Origin: Kribbella italica
GTDB taxonomy: Bacteria; Actinomycetota; Actinomycetes; Propionibacteriales; Kribbellaceae
Assembly: GCF_014205135.1 (NCBI RefSeq)
Contig: NZ_JACHMY010000001.1
Location: forward strand, 744,001-808,000
Length of the DNA stretch: 64,000 nucleotides
Direction of reading: 5' to 3'
Positions 16,572 through 24,902 of the stretch are shown here, one piece after another. The notes beneath the pieces are model-generated. The model was not told the origin of the DNA and did not search any database. It saw nothing but the letters and a program-made list of their open reading frames with translations. Numbering within the stretch: the stretch's first letter is position 1; every line of letters starts with the position of its first letter. Position numbers and translations under genes: made by a program.

Positions 16572-16603
16572 GCGGGCCCTGCGTCGCATAGTTCGTCGAG
16601 CGA

Positions 16604-16609
16604 TATATA
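16604..16609 (+). promoter_or_regulatory. -10 element of the first PadR gene
   Basis: TATATA inside the AT-rich CGATATATAGTCG, 9 bases before the PadR ATG. Such AT-rich near-palindromes at the -10 are typical sites of PadR autorepression, and the distance implies a leaderless or near-leaderless transcript. Confidence 0.5.
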
Positions 16610-16618
16610 GTCGGTCGC

Positions 16619-16945
16619 ATGAAGGACGCATCGCTGACCGAGGCGCAGTACTTCCTGCTGGCCGCACTGCAGGACGGGCCGCTGCACGGGTACGGGATCA
16701 TCAAGGCCACCGAGGAGGCGACCGACGGGCGGCTGCGGCTCGCCGTCGGGACCTTGTACGGCGCCTTGGAGCGGCTTGAGCGGGCGGGGCTGGTGGTGGC
16801 CGACGGCGAGGCGATCGTGGACGGCCGCGCCCGTCGGTACTACCGGCTGACCGACGACGGCAGCGCGGCCCTGCAGCGCGAGGCGGCCCGGCTGCAGCAG
16901 GCGGCGAACGTCGTCATCAAGCGATCCCGTACGGCGCAAGCGTGA
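16619..16945 (+). CDS. PadR-family transcriptional regulator
   Basis: 108 residues, the short (s1) PadR class. It contains the winged helix L-T-E-A-Q-Y-F-L-L-A-A-L, G-P-L-H-G-Y-G-I-I-K, then G-T-L-Y-G-A-L-E-R-L and the R-Y-Y-R-L-T wing, plus a short dimerisation helix. It is the first gene of a three-gene unit (GTGA and ATGA overlaps) with a membrane protein and a PAP2-thioredoxin fusion, so it probably represses that unit in response to an envelope signal. ATG 16619. Confidence 0.92.
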   Translation: MKDASLTEAQYFLLAALQDGPLHGYGIIKATEEATDGRLRLAVGTLYGALERLERAGLVVADGEAIVDGRARRYYRLTDDGSAALQREAARLQQAANVVIKRSRTAQA

Positions 16946-17883
16946 ACCGGCTGGTCCTGCTGGCCTACCCGAAGGCCTATCGCGACAATCGCGGCGACGA
17001 GCTGCTGGACTGTCTCGCGGACGCTCATCCCGGGCGCGAGTGGCCACCGCCGCGTGAGGCGGCCGCCTTGCTGGGGAGCGCGCTGCGGGCTCGGGTCCAA
17101 GCAGCCACCACCGGGACCTGGTGGCCGGCCGGACTGCGGCTGGCCGGGCTCTGGCTGGCTCTGCTCGCGCTGGCGCCTTATCTGCAGGACGTGTGGAACT
17201 GGACGCTGCACATCGACCCGGCCGCGCACGCGATCAACTTCCACTTCAACGGCCGGCTCCCGTGGGCCGTCGGCGAGGGCACGCGGACGCGCCTGCTTCC
17301 GTACGGTTTGCTGCCGCTGATCGCCTTCGTCGCGTTGCTGCGCGGCCGGGCCTGGATCGCCGTGCCGGCTGCCGCGGCGATGGTCTACGCCGGGCTCACC
17401 ATCGGCAGCTCGGACGTCTTCGGCAGCCAAGGTGTGGTCGGCCCGAGCTACTACGGGCTGGGTGCGCCGATCCTTGCCCACCACCTCGTGCTGCCGATCC
17501 TGTTGGTAGTGATCAGTGCGGTGCTGACGGTCCGTCGTCGTCGGGTGCGGTCGTCGTCCTACGCCTGGCTGATTCCGCTCGCGGTCGCCGCTTTCGTTGC
17601 CGGGGGCCTCCATCTCACGGCCGGTGATCCGTGGTTCCAGCGGGGGCAGTTCGTCCTCGAGATCGTGCTGGTGATCGGCGCCGGTCTCGCGACGTACCAG
17701 ACTCGCGACTTCCGCTGGGTGGTGCCGATCGGTGCCTTCGGCATCGTTCGGGCCGAGGCGATCCTCACCGATCCGACCGTGCTCGCCTACCACGCGCAGC
17801 CGAGCGTCACCGCCGTACTGGCTCTGCTCGCGGCGCTGCCCGTGCTGGTGCTGACGACCCGGAAGAACACCCGGCTCCGATGA
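16942..17883 (+). CDS. Multi-pass membrane protein of unknown function
   Basis: 313 residues, GTG start inside a GTGA overlap with padR. The N-terminal ~45 residues are cytoplasmic (Y-P-K-A-Y-R-D-N-R-G-D-E-L-L-D, the amphipathic start common in membrane proteins encoded beside PadR genes). About seven hydrophobic segments follow from residue ~52 on. No enzyme motif is visible. As the direct partner of a PadR repressor it probably takes part in the envelope response that the repressor controls. Confidence 0.82.
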   Translation: MNRLVLLAYPKAYRDNRGDELLDCLADAHPGREWPPPREAAALLGSALRARVQAATTGTWWPAGLRLAGLWLALLALAPYLQDVWNWTLHIDPAAHAINFHFNGRLPWAVGEGTRTRLLPYGLLPLIAFVALLRGRAWIAVPAAAAMVYAGLTIGSSDVFGSQGVVGPSYYGLGAPILAHHLVLPILLVVISAVLTVRRRRVRSSSYAWLIPLAVAAFVAGGLHLTAGDPWFQRGQFVLEIVLVIGAGLATYQTRDFRWVVPIGAFGIVRAEAILTDPTVLAYHAQPSVTAVLALLAALPVLVLTTRKNTRLR

Positions 17884-19343
17884 AGCGGCCTCTGAAGCTC
17901 GCCGTCGCCTTCATGGTGCTCTATCTCCTCGCGGTCTGTACGCCGTACGGCCAGTCCGTCGAGAACGCGATGATCCGGGGGTTCAGCAGCGAGACCTGGA
18001 TCTCCGGCATCCGGTACTCGATCGGGCCGCCGCCGCTGCGGGGCGAGGAGGCCACGCTCGTCGTCGGGATCGTGCTGATCGTCCTGATCGCCGTCCTGCG
18101 CCGGCAGTGGCGGCTCGCTGTCGCAGGAGCTTTCGTACCGGCGGCCACGGCGGTCAGTACGTTCGTCCTCAACCGGTTCGTCCTGCCTCGGCCCGAGATC
18201 TCCGGTGCGCCCGAGTCGCTGACCGAGGTCAGCTTTCCCAGCGGCCATGTCGCGATCACCGCGGGGGTTGCGATCGGCGTGGCGCTGGTCTGCGGTCCAC
18301 GCGCCCGCCCGTACGCCGTTGCCGCCGGTGCGACCTGGCTGGCGTTCGTCGCGGCCGCGGTGCAGAACCTGAGCTGGCATCGGCCGAGCGACGTGATCGG
18401 AGCGACCCTGCTCGCCGGGATCTGGTACCTGGTCGCCGTGCGCTGGTTGCCGGCAGCATCCAAGCCGGCGCTGCCGGTCGCTGACTCCGGCCGCGCTGGG
18501 GTCTTGCCGGTCCTGGTCCTCGCAGCCGTGGGAGCGGTCCTCGGTGCGGGGCGCACCGACTACCTCCTCGAAGCGATCGCCGAAGGCGTCGTGGGTCTGC
18601 TCTGCGCGGTCATCCTCTGGTCCGTAGCGTCCGAAGAATCGAGATGCGTCCGAAGAAGGGTGCGCTATAGCCTCGGCTTCTTCGGACGCCTGCAGTTCCT
18701 TCGGACGCTACGTGCACCGTACGAGTTCGGCGTCGTCGCGGTCGTGCTGATGCTCGCGATCGTCTCTGTGGTCGGCGTCGGCTACTGGCGCAGCCACTCC
18801 CCGGTGCACGTCGACACTGCCCGGCCGGAGCCTGCGGTGATCACCGGGCCGGGAACCGCCGGCCGGGGCGTGACGATCGGGAAGGCCGGCGCCACCACGA
18901 ACATCGACTTCTACCTGGACTTCCGCTGCGTTCCCTGCGGCGAGTTCGAGGAGTCGGCCGGGGCGACGCTGGACCGCCTGGTCGCGGACGGCACCGCCAC
19001 CCTGACCTACTGGCCGATGACCGTCATGCACTCCGGCTCGCCGCAGCTGGCCACCGCGTTCGCCGTCGCCGCCGCCAACGGTCACGCCCGCGGATTCGTC
19101 CGGGCGATCTACGACGATCCGGACAAGGCGTGGACCGATGACCAACTGGTCGAGCTCGGCAACAAGCTCGGCGTCCCGGGGTTTCGCGAGGCCCTGGCGG
19201 CGAACGGTTACCAGGGCTGGCTCGCTTCCCTTGAGGAGACGACCGTCGAGCGTGAGGTCCTCGACCTTCCCACGGTGTTCGTGAACCACCGCAAGCTGCG
19301 GGCCGATCAGCTCACGCCCGAGGGCCTCACGCTCGGGTCATAG
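17880..19343 (+). CDS. Fusion of PAP2 lipid phosphatase and DsbA-like thioredoxin domains
   Basis: 487 residues, ATG 17880 in an ATGA overlap. Residues 1-245 are a six-helix PAP2 phosphatase with the motifs L-P-R-P (~102), F-P-S-G-H (119-123) and H-R-P-S-D (167-171), the catalytic set for dephosphorylating membrane lipids such as undecaprenyl pyrophosphate. Residues 283-303 are another membrane helix. From ~330 there is a thioredoxin-fold domain with C350-V-P-C353, a long helical insert and L-P-T-V-F-V-N near 460 (cis-Pro loop), as in DsbA-like oxidoreductases. Both active sites should face outside. The joining segment (248-278) is Arg-rich and encoded by nested inverted repeats. I know of no standard family with this architecture; a natural or palindrome-mediated fusion of two genes is likely. 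Confidence 0.85.
   Translation: MKRPLKLAVAFMVLYLLAVCTPYGQSVENAMIRGFSSETWISGIRYSIGPPPLRGEEATLVVGIVLIVLIAVLRRQWRLAVAGAFVPAATAVSTFVLNRFVLPRPEISGAPESLTEVSFPSGHVAITAGVAIGVALVCGPRARPYAVAAGATWLAFVAAAVQNLSWHRPSDVIGATLLAGIWYLVAVRWLPAASKPALPVADSGRAGVLPVLVLAAVGAVLGAGRTDYLLEAIAEGVVGLLCAVILWSVASEESRCVRRRVRYSLGFFGRLQFLRTLRAPYEFGVVAVVLMLAIVSVVGVGYWRSHSPVHVDTARPEPAVITGPGTAGRGVTIGKAGATTNIDFYLDFRCVPCGEFEESAGATLDRLVADGTATLTYWPMTVMHSGSPQLATAFAVAAANGHARGFVRAIYDDPDKAWTDDQLVELGNKLGVPGFREALAANGYQGWLASLEETTVEREVLDLPTVFVNHRKLRADQLTPEGLTLGS
18623..18712. repeat. Nested inverted repeats inside the fusion gene
   Basis: Four copies of GCGTCCGAAG in alternating orientation. The outer arms CGTAGCGTCCGAAG (18623-18636) and its exact reverse complement (18699-18712) enclose the inner arms GCGTCCGAAGAAG (18646-18658) and its reverse complement (18677-18689). 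The inner loop is 18 bases. It encodes the Arg-rich linker between the PAP2 and thioredoxin halves without breaking the frame. Confidence 0.9.
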
Positions 19344-21527
19344 GCCCGTCACACCCCGCAGTACGCCGTCCTGGAAGCCGATCACCAGCGTGCGGTCGGC
19401 GATCAGGGTGGGCGTGGAGAAGGTGTTGGCCTTGCTCACCTGGAGGACGGACTCCGCGGTCCCGGTCGCGAGGTCGATCCGCGTGAGCAGGCCGGTGGTG
19501 CCGACCAGCCAGGCCGTCTTGCCGTCGCGGGACAGGGCCGGGCCGGACTCGAACGCACGGAGTACGGGCCGGATCGTCCAGCGGGTGGCACCGGTCGCGG
19601 GATCGGTCATCACGACGTTGCCCTGCTCATCGATCAGCAGGAGCCCGTACGCCGTGAGCCGGGACGGCGTGTAGATGTAGCTGCCGGCCTTCTGCCAGCG
19701 GACCGCCCCGGTCACGGGGTCGAGCGCGAGTGCGGCGGAGACGGTCGCGACCAGGACGGAACCGTCGGGCAGCAGATCGAGCTCGTCGTTCCAGGCGCCG
19801 TAGATCAGTAGCTGGTACGGCGTGGTCCTGGTGGTGATCGACACGGCCCAGAGCTCGGCGCCGGTGCGGGCGTCGAACGCACGGGCCCTGCCGTCACCGC
19901 CACCGGCGAAGACGCGCTCGCCGTCGCACGCGACGCGACCGGCGAACAGGCCGTGCAGGTCTCCGGACCAGAGGATGCGGCCGCGGGAGTCGAGGCAGTA
20001 CAGGCGCCCACCGGCAGCCACGAGGATGCGGTGCCGGCCGTCGATCTTGGTCATCAGTGGAGTGGACAGGACGGGGGCGTTCAGGTTGGTGGACCACGTG
20101 GTCGAGCCTGTCGATGCGTCCAGTGCGTAGACCTTGTGGTCGGCGGAAGGCACAAGGACGGTGCGATCCATCAAGGCAGGGGCTCGGTGGACGGCGCCGA
20201 CGCTGCGGCGCCATCGACGGGTGACGGACCGGCCGTGGGCCGAGAAGGCCTGGACCTGACCGCCGGTGGTTGCCGCGACGAAGCCGGTGCTGGTGGGGAG
20301 CAGTGCGCCCTGGATCGCACCGTCGAGCTTGGCGGTCCAGGAGACTGTTGCGGAGTTCGCCCTGAGCTTTGCCTGCAAGGTGCGGTCGAAGGCGGCGCCA
20401 TCGTTGCCGATGGCCCGTAGTTGGACGCGGTGCTCGCCGGGCGGCAGAGCGGTCGCGTTCAGGTCTCCTCGCCAGGTGTTGCCGTTTCGGGCGAGCGGGA
20501 CCCACGTACCGGCGTTGCTGCCGCTGAACACGTTCTGCGGGTACACCTGCGCGAGGACCTGCGCCGGCGCGGTCTTGAAGGCAGCCGACACGGTGATCGA
20601 CTGCTGCGTGGTGTGGACCGTTGCGTGCTTCGGTTCGAGCGCCTCGCCCGGGCCGGTGCGGCCGAGCGGGATCGTTGCGACGGGTGTCGAGGTCGGGGAG
20701 CCGGTGACCGGTACGGCGACCTCGGTGACGTCGAGGCGGCTGCCGTCCGCCGTACGCTCGACCCAGTAGAAGCTGGGGACGGCGTACGTGTTGCGCATCG
20801 CGACCTGGGTGAGCCCGTTGAACGCCGCGACCTGCTGGCGGTGGATGTGACCGGCGAAGATCGCGCGGACCCGGTGCCCGGCGATCCGGTCGAGGAAGTC
20901 CTCGGTGTCGTTCACGTAGTAGTTGTCCGCGCCGAGCGGGTAGTGCAGGAACATCGCGGTCGGCACGTCGTGGCCGCGCAGCGCGCGGGACACGTGGTCG
21001 AACCCGTCCGCGCCGAACAGGCCGGGCTCCTGCAGCAGCTGCATCGGCGCGAGGCCGACGACGCGGAGGCCGTGCTGCTCGAACGACGACCACTCGGGGC
21101 CGAAGTACCGGCGGTAGGTCTCGAACGCGTCGGGGGTCCAGCGGGACTCGTGGTTGCCGGGCACGTGCCGCATCCGGTCCCACAGGCCGGCCGGGATCGA
21201 CGAACGGTAGAGCGCGAACTCGTCGTCGACGCCGTAGTCGGTGATGTCGCCGCAGTGCAGGACGAAGTCGGGGTTCAGGCCCTGGGCGACGGTGAGCATC
21301 CGGTGCAGGTCCTTGGACCGGTCGGGCAGCACGACGTCCGCGTGGGTGTCGGTGATCACCGCGAACCGGAGTGAGGTGGTGTCGAGGTGTTCGCCGGACG
21401 GCGCGGCCTCGGCGGTCGCCGGCAGGATGGCGCCACCGGCGAGGCCGAGACCGGTCATCCCGAGGAATTGCCGCCGGTTGGGCGGGAGGAGGGCGGAGGG
21501 ATCAGTGGGACGCAGATTTGTACGCAC
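19338..21527 (-). CDS. Tat-exported metallophosphoesterase with PQQ-type beta-propeller
   Basis: 729 residues. The GTG at 21527 is preferred (AGGTCGAG upstream; an upstream Met would add 43 Arg/Pro-rich residues). A twin-arginine signal N-R-R-Q-F-L-G-M lies near residue 17. Residues ~55-330 are a calcineurin-like phosphoesterase with all metal motifs: D-T-H-A-D, C-G-D-I-T-D, G-N-H-E-S, F-L-H-Y-P and A-G-H-I-H. The remaining ~400 residues form a beta-sandwich and then a PQQ/outer-membrane-type propeller of repeated Y-A-L-D-A-S-T-G-S-T-T-W blades. Substrate unknown; an extracellular phosphodiester or glycerophosphodiester is plausible. It ends 6 bases inside the convergent PAP2 fusion gene. Confidence 0.88.
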   Translation of the reverse strand: MRTNLRPTDPSALLPPNRRQFLGMTGLGLAGGAILPATAEAAPSGEHLDTTSLRFAVITDTHADVVLPDRSKDLHRMLTVAQGLNPDFVLHCGDITDYGVDDEFALYRSSIPAGLWDRMRHVPGNHESRWTPDAFETYRRYFGPEWSSFEQHGLRVVGLAPMQLLQEPGLFGADGFDHVSRALRGHDVPTAMFLHYPLGADNYYVNDTEDFLDRIAGHRVRAIFAGHIHRQQVAAFNGLTQVAMRNTYAVPSFYWVERTADGSRLDVTEVAVPVTGSPTSTPVATIPLGRTGPGEALEPKHATVHTTQQSITVSAAFKTAPAQVLAQVYPQNVFSGSNAGTWVPLARNGNTWRGDLNATALPPGEHRVQLRAIGNDGAAFDRTLQAKLRANSATVSWTAKLDGAIQGALLPTSTGFVAATTGGQVQAFSAHGRSVTRRWRRSVGAVHRAPALMDRTVLVPSADHKVYALDASTGSTTWSTNLNAPVLSTPLMTKIDGRHRILVAAGGRLYCLDSRGRILWSGDLHGLFAGRVACDGERVFAGGGDGRARAFDARTGAELWAVSITTRTTPYQLLIYGAWNDELDLLPDGSVLVATVSAALALDPVTGAVRWQKAGSYIYTPSRLTAYGLLLIDEQGNVVMTDPATGATRWTIRPVLRAFESGPALSRDGKTAWLVGTTGLLTRIDLATGTAESVLQVSKANTFSTPTLIADRTLVIGFQDGVLRGVTGL

Positions 21528-21674
21528 AGATCTCGACCTAACGCTCGCCGGTCGGCCGCTGTCAACGGTTGAGCGGACTGTTGGCCAACCGGTCGCCGCC
21601 GGTTCCCGCGGACGTTCGACGCCGCCTGTGCGTCGGGTGACGAACGCCTCCGGCAACCGTGTCGGGACCGGAGG

Positions 21675-22538
21675 TCAGCTGACCGCTTCGGTGAGGCGGG
21701 TGAACTCCTCGTCGGTGAGCTCGACCTCGGCGGCGGCGAGGTTGTCCTCGACGTGGGCGACCGACGACGTGCCGGGGATCGGCAGCATCACGGGGGAGCG
21801 CTTGAGCAACCAGGCCAGCGCGAGCTGGGACGGGGACGCGGTGTGGTCCTCGGCGAGTTGGTCGAGCGGTCCGCCGGCGCGGGCCAGGGCGCCGGTGGCC
21901 AGGGGGAACCAGGGGATGAAGCCGAGGTCGTTCTGCTCGGCGTACTCCAGGACCGGCTCGGCGTCGCGCTGGGCGAGGTTGTAGAGGTTCTGTACGGAGA
22001 CGATCCGCGCCGTGCGGCCGGCTTCCTCGATCTGCTCCACGCTGACCTCGGACAGGCCGATGTGCCGGATCTTGCCCTCCTGCTGGAGCGCGGCCAGCTC
22101 ACCGACCTGGTCGGCGACCGGGACGTTCTCGTCGATCCGGTGCAGCTGGAGCAGGTCGATCCGCTCCAGGCCGAGATGCCGCAGGTTCAGCTCGACCTGC
22201 TGGCGCAGGAACTCCGGCCGGCCGAGAGGAACCCATCCGTCCGGCCCGGTCCGCACGTACCCGGCCTTCGTGGCGATCACCAGGTCGTCGGCGTACGGGT
22301 GCAGCGCCTTCTTGAGCAGCAGATCCGCGGTGAACGGACCGTACGAGTCCGCCGTGTCGATGAAGTTCACGCCGAGCTCGACCGCTCGCCGCAGCACCCG
22401 GACGGCTTCGTCCGGATCCTTGGCGTCACCCCAGACGCCGTCGCCCGGCAGCTGCATGGTCCCGTACCCGAGCCGCCGAACCGTCAGGTCCCCGCCGATG
22501 GTGAACTCACCCGACGCCGCCGCCACTGCTGCAGTCAT
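21675..22538 (-). CDS. Aldo/keto reductase
   Basis: 287 residues, a full (beta/alpha)8 NADPH-dependent oxidoreductase. The catalytic tetrad is visible: Asp and Tyr in F-I-D-T-A-D-S-Y-G (~58-66), Lys in I-A-T-K-A-G (~87) and His in L-L-Q-L-H-R-I-D (~133). The NADPH site is near P-I-P-G-T-S-S-V-A-H. Resembles the AKR family used for small aldehydes, ketones or sugars. It starts 11 bases after the adoK stop on the same strand and is probably co-transcribed. The substrate cannot be predicted. Confidence 0.93.
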   Translation of the reverse strand: MTAAVAAASGEFTIGGDLTVRRLGYGTMQLPGDGVWGDAKDPDEAVRVLRRAVELGVNFIDTADSYGPFTADLLLKKALHPYADDLVIATKAGYVRTGPDGWVPLGRPEFLRQQVELNLRHLGLERIDLLQLHRIDENVPVADQVGELAALQQEGKIRHIGLSEVSVEQIEEAGRTARIVSVQNLYNLAQRDAEPVLEYAEQNDLGFIPWFPLATGALARAGGPLDQLAEDHTASPSQLALAWLLKRSPVMLPIPGTSSVAHVEDNLAAAEVELTDEEFTRLTEAVS

Positions 22539-22549
22539 CCCGAACTACC

Positions 22550-23527
22550 TCACAGGTTGAGGGTGGAGGCGGCCGTGGCGGCAGCCTCGTCGCCGTAGGC
22601 CGAGCCGAGGCGCTTGAGGAAGGCCGGGCGGTCCAGCGTGTACTCCTGGGTGCCGACCGTCTCGAGCACGGTGGTGGCCAGCGTGCAGCCGATCTGGGCG
22701 GCGGCCTCGTGGTCGAGACCGGCCGCGCGGCCGGTCAGGTAGCCGGCGCGGAAGGCGTCGCCGCCGCCGGTCGGGTCGACCAGGCCGGGAGCCGGTACGG
22801 CGGGGATCTTGGCGAGCACGCCGTCGGCGTTCTCGATCACGACGCCGTCGCCGCCGTGGGTGGTGACCCGGACGCCGACGCGGCTGAGGATCTCGTCCTG
22901 GCTCCAGCCGGTCTTCTGCGCCATCAGGCCGGACTCGTACTCGTTGCTGAACAGGTACGTCGCGCCGTCGATCAGCTCGCGGATCTGCTCGCCGTCCATC
23001 CGGGCCAGCTGCTGCGACGGGTCGGCGGCGACGGCGATGCCGTTCTCCTTGGCCAGCCGGGTGTGCTTGAGCATGCCGTCCGGGTCGTCGGCGCCGATCA
23101 GCACCAGGTCGACGCCGCCGGTCTTGGCGTGGATCTCGGCCAGGTCGATCTCGCGGGCCTCGGCCATCGCGCCGGTGTAGAACGAGGCGATCTGGTTCGC
23201 GTCCAGGTCCGTCGTACAGGTGAAGCGGGCGGTGTGCACGTTCTCGCAGACGCGGACGTGGGAGACGTCGACGCCGGCCTCGGTCAGCGCCGCGCCGTAC
23301 TCGGCGAAGTCGGCGCCGACCGAGCCGACCAGCAGGGACGGGCGGCCGAGCTGGGCCATCCCGTAGCAGATGTTGGCGCCGACACCACCGCGGTGCACGA
23401 CCAGTTCGTCGACCAGGAACGACAGCGAGACCTTGTGCATCTGCTCGCCGACGAACTGGTCCTTGAAGCGTCCTGGGAACGTCATCAGGATGTCGGTCGC
23501 GATCGATCCGGCGACGGCGATCTGCAT
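22550..23527 (-). CDS. adoK: Adenosine kinase (PfkB/ribokinase family)
   Basis: Phosphorylates adenosine to AMP for purine salvage. 325 residues, ATG preceded by GAGGAG. The sequence follows the mycobacterial AdoK (Rv2202c) along its whole length as I remember it: A-V-A-G-S-I-A-T-D, K-V-S-L-S-F-L-V-D, H-R-G-G-V-G-A-N, T-A-R-F-T-C-T-T-D, A-A-D-P-S-Q-Q-L-A-R and the anion-hole/catalytic-base motif D-P-T-G-G-G-D-A-F-R-A-G. Mycobacterial AdoK has D-P-T-G-V-G-D here; the variant residue is not catalytic. Its usual place in actinobacteria is in the same chromosomal neighbourhood as glnA and lipA. Confidence 0.93.
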   Translation of the reverse strand: MQIAVAGSIATDILMTFPGRFKDQFVGEQMHKVSLSFLVDELVVHRGGVGANICYGMAQLGRPSLLVGSVGADFAEYGAALTEAGVDVSHVRVCENVHTARFTCTTDLDANQIASFYTGAMAEAREIDLAEIHAKTGGVDLVLIGADDPDGMLKHTRLAKENGIAVAADPSQQLARMDGEQIRELIDGATYLFSNEYESGLMAQKTGWSQDEILSRVGVRVTTHGGDGVVIENADGVLAKIPAVPAPGLVDPTGGGDAFRAGYLTGRAAGLDHEAAAQIGCTLATTVLETVGTQEYTLDRPAFLKRLGSAYGDEAAATAASTLNL

Positions 23528-23622
23528 GCTGGGGTTCTCCTCGGAGGGGTCGGTGTCGAGCTGTCGGGCAACCCGTAGAGACTACAGGCGACCGAACATC
23601 ACGAGGAAACGGCGGCAAGCGA

Positions 23623-24264
23623 ATGGGCAACCAGGTCCAGGTGACCGACCAGCTGCACGACTACATGGTGGCGCACGGGATGCCGCTGGACGAGATCGCG
23701 ACCGAACTGGTCGCCGAGACGCAGCAGCTCGGCTCCGCCGCCGGGATGCTGACCACGGCCGACCAGGCCGCGCTGCTGACCACGCTGACCCGGCTGATCT
23801 CGGCCCGGCGCGCGGTCGAGATCGGGACCTTCACCGGCTTCTCCGCGCTGGCGATCTCGCGCGGCCTGCCCGAGGACGGGCAGCTGATCTGCCTCGACGT
23901 CAGCGACGAGTGGACCTCGATCGGCCGCAAGTACTGGGAGCGGGCCGGGGTCGCGGACCGGATCGACCTGCGGATCGGTGACGCGCACGAGTCCGCCGCC
24001 GAGCTGGACGGCGAGTTCGACCTGGCCTTCGTCGACGCCGACAAGCCGGCCTACATCGAGTACTTCGAGCACCTGGTCCCGCGGATCCGGCCGAATGGGC
24101 TACTGCTGTTCGACAACACGCTGGCCGGCGGCCGCGTGGTTGGCGTCCACGAGGAGGACCCGGTCGACCGCAAGGAGTTCAACGCCCACATCGCGGCCGA
24201 CGACCGCGTCGACGTGGTGATGCTCGGCATCGGCGACGGGCTGACGCTGGTCCGCAAGCGATGA
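23623..24264 (+). CDS. SAM-dependent O-methyltransferase, catechol/caffeoyl-CoA type
   Basis: 213 residues. V-E-I-G-T-F-T-G-F-S-A-L-A (SAM-binding, ~66-78), D-L-A-F-V-D-A-D-K metal-binding Asp and L-L-L-F-D-N-T-L-A-G-G-R place it in the CCoAOMT-like family, which uses Mg2+ and methylates catechol hydroxyls. The N-terminal lid is typical (L-H-D-Y-M-V-A-H). The gene is divergent from adoK and overlaps the next ABC gene by four bases (ATGA), though a functional link to that transporter is not evident. Confidence 0.93.
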   Translation: MGNQVQVTDQLHDYMVAHGMPLDEIATELVAETQQLGSAAGMLTTADQAALLTTLTRLISARRAVEIGTFTGFSALAISRGLPEDGQLICLDVSDEWTSIGRKYWERAGVADRIDLRIGDAHESAAELDGEFDLAFVDADKPAYIEYFEHLVPRIRPNGLLLFDNTLAGGRVVGVHEEDPVDRKEFNAHIAADDRVDVVMLGIGDGLTLVRKR

Positions 24265-24902
24265 CCAAGGCGGCTCCCCGGCTCGCGGTCACCGGCCTGC
24301 GGCACCTGTACGCCGACCGCCCGGTGATCGAGGACCTGACCTTCAGCCTCGCCGCCGGCCGGGCGGTCGCGCTGGTCGGCCCGAACGGCGCGGGCAAGAC
24401 GACCGTGCTGCGCTGCATCGTCGGCGCGCACGAACCCGCGGCCGGCACGATCCTGCTGGACGGCGTACCGATCGACGAACGCGCGGAGACGGTCCGGCGC
24501 GATGTCGCCGCGCTGCTGGACGACCTGGACTTCTTCCCGGATCTGACCGCGGCCGAGCACCTCGACCTGCTCGCCCGCGCGCACGGGAACCCGGAGCCGG
24601 AGGACCTGGTCGACACGTTGCTGGACGACGTCGGGCTGCTGCCGGCGGCCGATCAACTGCCCGGCTCGCTGTCGTCGGGTCAGCGCCGGAGGCTGGCGCT
24701 GGCGACCGCGCTGGTGCGGCCGCGGAAGCTGCTCGTGCTGGACGAGCCGGAGCAGCGGCTGGACACGGCCGGTGTGGCGTGGCTGGCCGAGCGGCTCGTC
24801 GCGGAGAAGAAAGCGGGGACGTCGGTGGTGTTCGCGAGTCATGATCCGGCCCTGGTGCAGGCCGTGGCGGACGCCCGCGTCGAACTCACCCCGCTGCCTT
24901 GA
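24261..24902 (+). CDS. ABC transporter ATP-binding protein
   Basis: 213 residues. Walker A G-P-N-G-A-G-K-T-T at ~42, signature S-L-S-S-G-Q-R-R-R-L near 135 (one Ser in place of the first Gly), Walker B L-L-V-L-D-E-P near 155, H-loop F-A-S-H-D. It is small and lacks accessory domains, like ATPases of ABC-2-type exporters. Coupled by overlap to the O-methyltransferase before it and the large membrane protein after it, which is the presumed permease. Confidence 0.92.
   Translation: MTKAAPRLAVTGLRHLYADRPVIEDLTFSLAAGRAVALVGPNGAGKTTVLRCIVGAHEPAAGTILLDGVPIDERAETVRRDVAALLDDLDFFPDLTAAEHLDLLARAHGNPEPEDLVDTLLDDVGLLPAADQLPGSLSSGQRRRLALATALVRPRKLLVLDEPEQRLDTAGVAWLAERLVAEKKAGTSVVFASHDPALVQAVADARVELTPLP

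Noticed and set aside
13527..16667. 1,046-codon open frame on the - strand
   Set aside because: Antisense to hen1-pnkp, whose protein motifs are unambiguous.
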